Source: JAURVT01 sp049059935
Lineage (GTDB): Bacteria > Actinomycetota > Actinomycetes > Propionibacteriales > Nocardioidaceae
Reading direction: 5' to 3'
DNA length: 64,000 bases
Assembly (NCBI RefSeq): GCF_049059935.1
Contig: NZ_JBMGQR010000003.1
Span: 86,313 to 150,312, forward strand
Shown here one piece after another: positions 58,103 to 64,000 of the stretch (positions within the stretch are counted from its first letter, which is position 1; every line of letters starts with the position of its first letter). Below the pieces are notes generated by a model, which was not told the DNA's origin, ran no database searches, and saw only the letters and a program-made list of their open reading frames with translations. The translations under genes were made by a program, and so were the position numbers.

Positions 58103-60430
58103 CTACTGCGTGACGCGGTAGACGTCGAAGACGCCGTCGACGGTGCGGACCGCCGTGAGCACGTGCCCGAGGTGCTTGGGGTCGGCCATCTCGAAGGTGA
58201 ACTTGCTCTTGGCCACGCGGTCGCGGCCGGTGGACAGCGCCGCCGACAGGATGTTGACGTGCTGGTCGGAGATCACCCGGGTGACGTCGGACAGCAGGCG
58301 GGCGCGGTCGAGCGCCTCGACCTGGATGGCCACCAGGAACGTGGAGGACGAGGTGGGCGCCCACGACACCTCGGTCATCCGGCCCGGCTCGGCGGCCAGG
58401 CCCTTGACGTTCGGGCAGTCGCCGCGGTGCACCGAGATGCCGTCGCCGCGCGTCACGAAGCCCACGATGTCGTCGCCGGGCACCGGGGTGCAGCAGCGGG
58501 CGAGCTTGATCAGCATGTCGCCGGTCATGCCGGGGACGATGACGCCGGGGTCGCCGCGCCGTGCCTTGCGGCGGCGGTCGGTCTCGTCGGGCATCGCGAT
58601 GGCCTCGGCGAGGTCCTCGACGGCGCCGTCGGCTCCGCCCATGAGGTTGAGCACCCGCTCGACGACGGCCTGCGCGCTGACGTGGTTCTCGCCCACCGAC
58701 GCGTAGAGCGCCGAGACGTCGGCGAGGTGGAGGTCCTTGGCGACGGCGAGCAGCGTCTCGTGCTTGAGCAGGCGCTGCAGCGGCAGCCCCTCCTTGCGCA
58801 TCTGGCGCGTCAGCTCGTCCTTGCCGCGCTCAATGGCCTCCTCGCGGCGCTCCTTGGTGAACCACTGCCGGATCTTGTTGCGAGCGCGCGGGCTCTGGAC
58901 GAACTCGAGCCAGTCGCGCGTGGGGCCGGCGCCGGGCGCCTTGGAGGTGAAGACCTCGACCGAGTCACCGTTCTCCAGGCGCGACTCCAGCGGCACCAGC
59001 TTGCCGTTGACGCGGGCGCCGATGCAGGCGTGGCCCACCTCGGTGTGCACCGCGTACGCGAAGTCGACGGGCGTGGACCCGGCCGGCAGCGACTGCACGT
59101 CGCCGCGGGGCGTGAAGACGTAGACCTCGGAGGAGTTGATCTCGAAGCGCAGGGACTCCAGGAAGTCGCCGGCGTCCTCGGACTCCTGCTGCCAGTCGAT
59201 GAGCTGACGCAGCCAGGGCATCTCGTCGCGCGCGGGGTCGCCACCGCGACGGCGTCCGCTCTGCTCGCCGGGGGGCGCGCCGAGCGCGGCCTCCTTGTAC
59301 TTCCAGTGCGCGGCGACGCCGTACTCGGCGCGACGGTGCATGCCGAAGGTGCGGATCTGCAGCTCGACGGACTTGCCCTGCGGGCCGATCACCGTGGTGT
59401 GTAGCGACTGGTACAGGTTGAACTTGGGCATCGCCACGTAGTCCTTGAACCGCCCGGGGATGGGGTTCCAGCGGGCGTGCAGGACGCCGAGGACGGCGTA
59501 GCAGTCGGGCAGCGTCTCGACGAGGACGCGGATGCCGACGAGGTCGTAGATCTCGGCGAAGTCGCGCTTGCCGAGGATCATCTTCTGGTAGATCGAGTAG
59601 TAGTGCTTGGGCCGGCCGGTGACGGTGGCCTTGACCTTGGCCGAGCGCAGGTCGGCCTGGACCTGGGCGGTGACGGTCTCGAGGAACTCCTCTCGCGACG
59701 GCGCGCGGTCGGCCACCAGGCGCACGATCTCGTCGTAGACCTTGGGGTGCAGGGTCGCGAACGAGAGGTCCTCGAGCTCCCACTTGATCGTGTTCATGCC
59801 GAGGCGGTGGGCCAGCGGCGCGAAGATCTCGATGGTCTCGCGGGCGATCCGCTCCTGCTTGTCCTGGCGCAGGTAGCGCAGCGTGCGCATGTTGTGCAGC
59901 CGGTCGGCGAGCTTGATCACGAGCACGCGGATGTCGCGGCTCATCGCGACGATCATCTTGCGGATCGTCGCGGCCTGCGCGGAGTCGCCGTACTTGACCT
60001 TGTCGAGCTTGGTGACGCCGTCGACGAGCACCGCCACCTCGTCGCCGAAGTCCGCGCGCAGGGCGTCGAGGGTGTACGGGGTGTCCTCGACGGTGTCGTG
60101 CAGCAGCGCCGCGCACAGCGTGGGGGGCGTCATGCCGAGCTCGGCGAGGATCGTCGCGACCGCCAGCGGGTGCGTGATGTACGGGTCGCCGCTCTTGCGC
60201 TTCTGCTCCGCGTGCATCTTCTCCGCGGTGGCGTAGGCGCGCTCGACGATCGTCGAGTCGGCCTTGGGGTGCGTCGTGCGGACGATCTTCAGCAGCGGGT
60301 CGAGGACCGGGTTGGCCGACGTGGGACGCGCGCCGAGGCGTGCCAGGCGGGTGCGGACGCGTGCCGGTGCCGACGCCGACTCCGTCGCCGGAGCCCGGTC
60401 GTCACCCTCGGTGCGTGCGCGATCGGCCAC
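58103..60430 (-). CDS. relA: Bifunctional (p)ppGpp synthetase/hydrolase RelA/SpoT (Rel)
   Basis: Stringent response enzyme. The 775-residue product has the HD hydrolase domain (LLHDTVEDT, His111-Asp112, and IKLADRLHNMRTL), the synthetase domain (RPKHYYSIYQKMI, RFKDYVAMPKFNLYQSLHTTV), TGS, helical and zinc-finger regions (LARCCTPVPGDDIVGFVTRGDGISVHRGDCPNV) and a C-terminal ACT domain (AIQVEALDRARLLSDVTRVISDQHVNIL). Both activities should be present. GTG 60430 follows GGGAGG; TAGGCT at 60458-60453 would give a 16-base leader. Confidence 0.96.
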   Translation of the reverse strand: MADRARTEGDDRAPATESASAPARVRTRLARLGARPTSANPVLDPLLKIVRTTHPKADSTIVERAYATAEKMHAEQKRKSGDPYITHPLAVATILAELGMTPPTLCAALLHDTVEDTPYTLDALRADFGDEVAVLVDGVTKLDKVKYGDSAQAATIRKMIVAMSRDIRVLVIKLADRLHNMRTLRYLRQDKQERIARETIEIFAPLAHRLGMNTIKWELEDLSFATLHPKVYDEIVRLVADRAPSREEFLETVTAQVQADLRSAKVKATVTGRPKHYYSIYQKMILGKRDFAEIYDLVGIRVLVETLPDCYAVLGVLHARWNPIPGRFKDYVAMPKFNLYQSLHTTVIGPQGKSVELQIRTFGMHRRAEYGVAAHWKYKEAALGAPPGEQSGRRRGGDPARDEMPWLRQLIDWQQESEDAGDFLESLRFEINSSEVYVFTPRGDVQSLPAGSTPVDFAYAVHTEVGHACIGARVNGKLVPLESRLENGDSVEVFTSKAPGAGPTRDWLEFVQSPRARNKIRQWFTKERREEAIERGKDELTRQMRKEGLPLQRLLKHETLLAVAKDLHLADVSALYASVGENHVSAQAVVERVLNLMGGADGAVEDLAEAIAMPDETDRRRKARRGDPGVIVPGMTGDMLIKLARCCTPVPGDDIVGFVTRGDGISVHRGDCPNVKGLAAEPGRMTEVSWAPTSSSTFLVAIQVEALDRARLLSDVTRVISDQHVNILSAALSTGRDRVAKSKFTFEMADPKHLGHVLTAVRTVDGVFDVYRVTQ

Positions 60431-60452
60431 TGGTCCTCCCGTTCCTCACGCC

Positions 60453-60458
60453 AGCCTA
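60453..60458 (-). promoter_or_regulatory. Candidate relA -10 box
   Basis: TAGGCT on the minus strand lies 22 bases before the relA start, leaving a short leader that still contains the GGGAGG ribosome binding site. Confidence 0.45.
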
Positions 60459-60504
60459 CGGTGCGCGGACGGCACCGGTGCGTCGACTCCGGACCCGGGG
60501 GTGC

Positions 60505-60603
60505 TCAGCCGAGGACGACGCCGAGGAAGGTGGCGGCGGCTGCCATGACGAGCGCCACCACGAGCACGATCGCGACGAGGCGTCGCTGGTCGTCGTTCAT
60601 CAT
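60505..60603 (-). CDS. 32-residue membrane microprotein
   Basis: Between apt and relA a short frame encodes MMNDDQRRLVAIVLVV then ALVMAAAATFLGVVLG: a charged start (NDDQRR) and one hydrophobic segment of about 22 residues. AAGGACC lies just upstream of the ATG pair at 60603 and 60600, so translation is likely. No named family is recognised. Being in the gap of an otherwise tightly packed operon and with correct membrane topology, it is probably a real small protein, but confirmation is needed by conservation. Confidence 0.6.
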   Translation of the reverse strand: MMNDDQRRLVAIVLVVALVMAAAATFLGVVLG

Positions 60604-60625
60604 CGGTCCTTGCCGTCGCGGGCCG

Positions 60626-61159
60626 TCAGTACGTGCGGATCGCGCCGAGCGGCGCGTCGGTGATCCTAGCGCGACCGCCGAGCGCGGCGATCTCGATCAG
60701 GACGACGTCGGCGGCGACCTCGGCCCCGGTGCGACGCACCAGCTCGTTGGCCGCGACGAGCGTGCCGCCGGTGGCGAGGACGTCGTCGAGCACGAGCACC
60801 CGCTGGCCGGGGGCGAACGCGTCGGTGTGCACCTCGACGGTCTCGGTGCCGTACTCGAGGTCGTAGCTGACGCCGTAGGTCGCGGCGGGCAGCTTGCCGG
60901 CCTTGCGCACCGGCACGAAGCCGACGCCCAGCGCCATCGCGACGGGGGCGCCGAAGACGAATCCGCGGGCCTCGACGCCGGCCACGACGTCCACGTCACC
61001 GGCGAGGTCGCGCGCGAGGTCGGCCAGCGCGCGGACGGACGCGGCGAACGCGTCGGCGTCGGCGAGCAGCGGCGTGACGTCGCGGAAGGTGACGCCGGGC
61101 TGCGGCCAGTCGGCCACGTCGCGCACGTGGTCGCCGAGGACGTCGGTGTGGGAGGTCAA
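60626..61159 (-). CDS. apt: Adenine phosphoribosyltransferase Apt
   Basis: Purine salvage enzyme converting adenine and PRPP to AMP. The 177-residue product has DWPQPGVTFRDVTPLLAD, VAGVEARGFVFGAPVAMAL, FVPVRKAGKLPAAT and the PRPP loop VLVLDDVLATGGTL. The start is a TTG at 61159 with GAAGGA six to ten bases upstream; no other in-frame start gives the conserved N terminus. A gene between relA and secF here is standard in actinobacteria. Confidence 0.92.
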   Translation of the reverse strand: MTSHTDVLGDHVRDVADWPQPGVTFRDVTPLLADADAFAASVRALADLARDLAGDVDVVAGVEARGFVFGAPVAMALGVGFVPVRKAGKLPAATYGVSYDLEYGTETVEVHTDAFAPGQRVLVLDDVLATGGTLVAANELVRRTGAEVAADVVLIEIAALGGRARITDAPLGAIRTY

Positions 61160-61189
61160 CGCAGAGGTCCTTCGGTGGTGCGGGAGGGG

Positions 61190-62194
61190 CTACGCCACCG
61201 TAGTGGACGGCTCCTGCGCACCTCGTCCGCGGGCCGCCTCGACCCGCGTCGCCTGCGCCTTGACGGCGCGGTCGCGTCCCTTGATCTGGACGAACAGCGG
61301 CGTCGCGATGCACACCGAGGAGTACACGCCGGCCACCATGCCCACCAGCAGCGCGAGCGCGAGGTCCTTGAGCGGGCCCGAGCCGAGCACGCCGACGCCC
61401 ACGATGAGCAGCGCGACCACCGGGATCAGCGCCGTGATGGCGGTGTTGATGGAGCGCACCAGCGTCTGGTTGACCGCGAGGTTGGACTGCTCGGCGAACG
61501 TCGAGACGGTCTGCCGCTCGAACCCGAGCGTGTTCTCCCTGACCTTGTCGAAGACCACCACCGTGTCGTACAGCGAGTAGCCCAGGATCGTCAGGAGCCC
61601 GGTGACGGTCGCCGGGGTCACCTCGAACCCCGACCACGCGTAGACGCCGACCGTGATGAGCAGGTCGTGGACGAGCGCGACGATCGCCGCCGCCGCCATC
61701 GCGGGCTGGCGGAACCACGCCGCGATGAAGATGGTGACGAGCACCAGGAAGACGATCAGGCCGGTGAGGGCCTTGGTGGCCACCTGCTGGCCCCACGTCG
61801 GGCCGATCAGGTTCTGGCTGACCTCGCTGACGCCGGCGCTCTTGAGCGAGGCCTCGATGCGCGAGGCCTGGTCCTGGCTGATCGCCTTGGTCTGGATGCG
61901 GATCGAGTCCGACCCGGACGTGACGGCCGTGGGGTCGCCCGCCTGCGGCACGTTCGCGTCGTCGACGGCCTGGATGACCTTGGTGACGTTGGCGTCGGTG
62001 GCAGCGATGCGCGCGTCGAACTCGACGCCGCCCTTGAACTCGATGCCCAGCGTCAGGCCGCGCACGAGCAGGCCCACGACGGCGAACACCAGGATGGCGG
62101 CCGAGATCGAGTACCAGAGCTTGCGCCGGCCCACGAAGTCGATCGAGATGCGGCCCTCGTAGAGGTGGCGGCCAATCGAACCGAACCGGCTCAT
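61190..62194 (-). CDS. secF: Protein export membrane protein SecF
   Basis: Part of the SecDF complex that aids protein release from the translocon using proton flow. The 334-residue product has about six membrane segments, a periplasmic region after the first (LGIEFKGGVEFDARIAATDANVT), and the SecF signature HDLLITVGVYAWSGFEVTPATVTGLLTILGYSLYDTVVVFDKVREN. ATG 62194 overlaps the secD stop (ATGA). Confidence 0.95.
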   Translation of the reverse strand: MSRFGSIGRHLYEGRISIDFVGRRKLWYSISAAILVFAVVGLLVRGLTLGIEFKGGVEFDARIAATDANVTKVIQAVDDANVPQAGDPTAVTSGSDSIRIQTKAISQDQASRIEASLKSAGVSEVSQNLIGPTWGQQVATKALTGLIVFLVLVTIFIAAWFRQPAMAAAAIVALVHDLLITVGVYAWSGFEVTPATVTGLLTILGYSLYDTVVVFDKVRENTLGFERQTVSTFAEQSNLAVNQTLVRSINTAITALIPVVALLIVGVGVLGSGPLKDLALALLVGMVAGVYSSVCIATPLFVQIKGRDRAVKAQATRVEAARGRGAQEPSTTVA

Positions 62195-63792
62195 CGCAGG
62201 GCTCCTTCGGGGACGCGCGACCCGGGGTCGGCGGAGTGGGGGTCGGGGTCCTTCTCGGCGCCGGCCACCTTGACCCAGCCGCGCCGGGCCATCAGCGACA
62301 CGAGCGGCTTGGTGAAGAAGAAGACCACGAAGACGTCGATCAGGGTGGTGAGGCCGAGCGCGAACGCGAACCCGCGCACGACGCCGATGGCGAAGATGAA
62401 CAGCACGAGCGCCGCCAGGAACGACACCGCGTCGGCGGCCAGGATGGTGCGACGTGCGCGCACCCAGGCCGTCTCGACGGCGACGCGCGGCGTGCGTCCG
62501 TGCCGCATCTCGTCGCGGATGCGCTCGAAGTAGACGATGAACGAGTCGGCGGTGATGCCGATGGCCACGATCAGGCCCGCGATGCCGGGCAGCGTCAGGG
62601 TGAACCCGGCGCCGGCGCCGAGCAGCAGCACGAGCGCGTAGGTGATGGCCGACGCGACGCCGAGCGACCCGACGACGACCAGGCCGAGACGGCGGTAGTA
62701 CGCGACGCTGTAGACCACGACGAGCGCCAGGCCCAGCGCGCCGGCGATCAGGCCGGCCTGCAGCTGCGCGCCCGCGAGCGACGGACCCTCGACCTCGACG
62801 CCGTTGACGCCGAACGACAGCGGCAGCGCGCCGAACTTCAGCGAGTTCGCGAGCGACTGGGCCGAGGTCTGGGTGAAGTTGCCGCTGATCCGCGACTGGC
62901 CGCCGGTGATCGCCGCCTGCGACGTCGGCGCCGAGAGCACCTCGCCGTCCAGCACGATCGCGAACTGGCTCTGCTGCTGCGACAGCGCGGTGGTGACGTC
63001 CTTGAAGACGTCCTGCGCGTCGCCCTTGAGCGAGAGGTTGACGCCCCACTCGAAGGAGCCCTGCGGGACACCGGCGGTGACGTTGTCGACGTCGGTGCCC
63101 TCGATGACCGCGGGGCTGAGCACGTAGGTGGCGCCGGTGTCGGGCTCGCAGGTGACGATCGGCTTGTCGGCCTCGTCCTGCACCGAGCCGAGCCCGGCCC
63201 GCGTGCACGGGAACGACGCGGCCTGCTTCTGCAGCGCCGCGATCGCGGGCTGGTAGGCGGCCGGGATGGACGTGACGCCCGTGGTCTCGCCGGTGATCTG
63301 CTGGGCCAGGGTGAGCTTGGTCCAGTCGACGGCGTCGACGGCCTTCTGCGCCGCCGCGGCGTCCGCCTTGGTCGTGGCCGCGTCGGGCGCGGTGGCGGGC
63401 GGCTGGGCGGCGGCCCACACGAGCCGGAAGCGCAGCTGCGCGGTGCGGCCGACCTCGTCGACGATGCCCTGCTCCTGGCGTCCGGGGATCTCGATGATCA
63501 CCTGGTCGCCGCCCTGCGTGGTGACCTCGGCCTCGGAGACGCCGGTGCCGTTGACGCGCTGGTCGATGATGTCGCGGGCCTGCTCGAGCTTGACCGGGTC
63601 GACGTCACCCTCGGACGACTTGGCCTGCAGGGTGATGCGGGTGCCGCCCTGGAGGTCGAGCCCCAGGGCGGGCTTCCAGGTGCCGATCAGCGCGACGGCG
63701 GCGAACAGGGCCACGAGGACCACCAGGAAGGCTGCGAGGACGCGGCCCGGGCGGGCGTGGGAGGACCCGGGAGAGGGACGGGGTGTGGGCAC
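62191..63792 (-). CDS. secD: Protein export membrane protein SecD
   Basis: RND-like partner of SecF. The 533-residue product has one N-terminal membrane segment, the P1 head (LGLDLQGGTRITLQAKSSEG, SEAEVTTQGGDQVIIEIPGRQ), and a C-terminal block of about five membrane segments containing GLIVAIGITADSFIVYFERIRDEMRHG. The LDLQGG and DSFIVYFERI motifs identify SecD. GTG 63792 lies six bases after TACACT, so it is probably leaderless and heads the operon. Confidence 0.95.
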   Translation of the reverse strand: MPTPRPSPGSSHARPGRVLAAFLVVLVALFAAVALIGTWKPALGLDLQGGTRITLQAKSSEGDVDPVKLEQARDIIDQRVNGTGVSEAEVTTQGGDQVIIEIPGRQEQGIVDEVGRTAQLRFRLVWAAAQPPATAPDAATTKADAAAAQKAVDAVDWTKLTLAQQITGETTGVTSIPAAYQPAIAALQKQAASFPCTRAGLGSVQDEADKPIVTCEPDTGATYVLSPAVIEGTDVDNVTAGVPQGSFEWGVNLSLKGDAQDVFKDVTTALSQQQSQFAIVLDGEVLSAPTSQAAITGGQSRISGNFTQTSAQSLANSLKFGALPLSFGVNGVEVEGPSLAGAQLQAGLIAGALGLALVVVYSVAYYRRLGLVVVGSLGVASAITYALVLLLGAGAGFTLTLPGIAGLIVAIGITADSFIVYFERIRDEMRHGRTPRVAVETAWVRARRTILAADAVSFLAALVLFIFAIGVVRGFAFALGLTTLIDVFVVFFFTKPLVSLMARRGWVKVAGAEKDPDPHSADPGSRVPEGALR

Positions 63793-63798
63793 CAGAGG

Positions 63799-63804
63799 AG
63801 TGTA
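63799..63804 (-). promoter_or_regulatory. -10 box for leaderless secD
   Basis: TACACT on the minus strand ends six bases (CCTCTG) before GTG 63792; no ribosome binding site. Confidence 0.6.
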
Positions 63805-63866
63805 CGCACGCGTCAGTTGCGCCCGACGACCATTCCCCGAACCGGGAGGAAACCCTCAGGCTGCGC

Positions 63867-64000
63867 TCAGGCGGTGGGGTCGACCGGGCGGTCGCGGTCG
63901 TCGTCGACGGCCGTCTCGGCGGCCTCGTCGGTGAGGATCCGGGCCACCGCCGGACGCAGCACCTCGAGCACCACGCCGGGCGCGACCTCGAGCGAGAACG
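63867..64000 (-). CDS. yajC: YajC preprotein translocase subunit (C-terminal end only)
   Basis: The minus strand encodes the last 44 residues of a protein reading FSLEVAPGVVLEVLRPAV, then ARILTDEAAETAVDDDRDRPVDPTA, with stop at 63869-63867. The LEVAPGV stretch followed by an Ala-Arg-Ile strand end and an acidic tail fits the C-terminal part of YajC, which normally precedes secD. The start is outside the window. Confidence 0.7.
   Translation of the reverse strand, partial: FSLEVAPGVVLEVLRPAVARILTDEAAETAVDDDRDRPVDPTA

Noticed and set aside
59477..62533. Plus-strand open frame of 1018 codons opposite relA, apt and secF
   Set aside because: Composition is dominated by Gly, Arg, Asp, Val and His typical of antisense of GC-rich genes, and the minus strand carries unmistakable relA, apt and secF.

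Overview
The window is a high-GC (around 70 percent or more) bacterial chromosome segment with dense, mostly minus-strand operons, frequent GTG starts, many 4-base ATGA/GTGA gene overlaps, and several transcription units that seem to be leaderless. Gene content and order (a complete mraZ-dcw cluster with a separate moxR/DUF58/tgpA operon beside it, idsA next to an Rv2175c-like regulator and pknL, rpsB-tsf-pyrH-frr-cdsA, comM-dprA-xerC, secD-secF-apt-relA) are those of an actinobacterium. The layout looks most like Nocardioidaceae/Propionibacteriales (Nocardioides- or Aeromicrobium-like); that placement is inference from synteny, not a measurement. No phage, CRISPR array, insertion sequence transposase, tRNA or rRNA was seen. 

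Region 1 (1-15660, minus strand) is the division and cell-wall cluster, transcribed mraZ, small membrane protein, rsmH, ftsL-like, ftsI, murE, murF, mraY, murD, ftsW, murG, murC, ftsQ, ftsZ (ftsZ runs off the left edge). mraZ has a promoter overlapped by three MraZ boxes at exact 10-base spacing, and ftsZ has its own leader with a palindromic operator candidate. Region 2 (16036-20637, plus) is the moxR-DUF58-transglutaminase operon. Region 3 (20609-28748) is mixed: a CBS protein, a DUF3040 membrane protein, an L,D-transpeptidase, a methyltransferase, a YbaK-type deacylase, a TPR-GGDEF cyclase, a flavoprotein, a small membrane protein and metF. 

Region 4 (28853-37858) holds a polyprenyl diphosphate synthase, a 685-base gene-free stretch with two copies of a foldback element, an Rv2175c-like HTH protein, a PASTA kinase (pknL type), a YeeE/YedE sulfur transporter, a pyridoxal kinase, threonine aldolase and class II DAHP synthase. 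Region 5 (37939-47571) includes a GNAT enzyme, DUF427, a phosphofructokinase with pyrophosphate-type active-site residues, a DUF1028 protein, and a tightly overlapping minus operon of a circularly permuted ATP-grasp/alpha-E fusion, a transglutaminase-like protein, a zinc-ribbon metallopeptidase, rlmN and a HAD phosphatase. The first three of these are a predicted but biochemically undefined peptide-ligation/processing system. 

Region 6 (47712-52151, minus) is the translation/lipid operon rpsB, tsf, pyrH, frr, cdsA, with a structured rpsB leader and an rpsB-tsf intercistronic hairpin. Region 7 (52198-64000) has a CAP protein and a two-domain M23 protein (first domain degenerate), then xerC, dprA, comM, yraN, relA, a 32-residue membrane peptide, apt, secF, secD and the C-terminal end of yajC. 

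The most unusual non-coding features are an 86/87-base palindromic element found at two distant sites (36424 and 47624), the tandem roughly 310-base foldback units at 29937 and 30281, a long hairpin between ftsQ and ftsZ, and a set of about ten genes whose start codon lies 6-8 bases after a -10-like TANNNT box with, in nearly all cases, no Shine-Dalgarno sequence.
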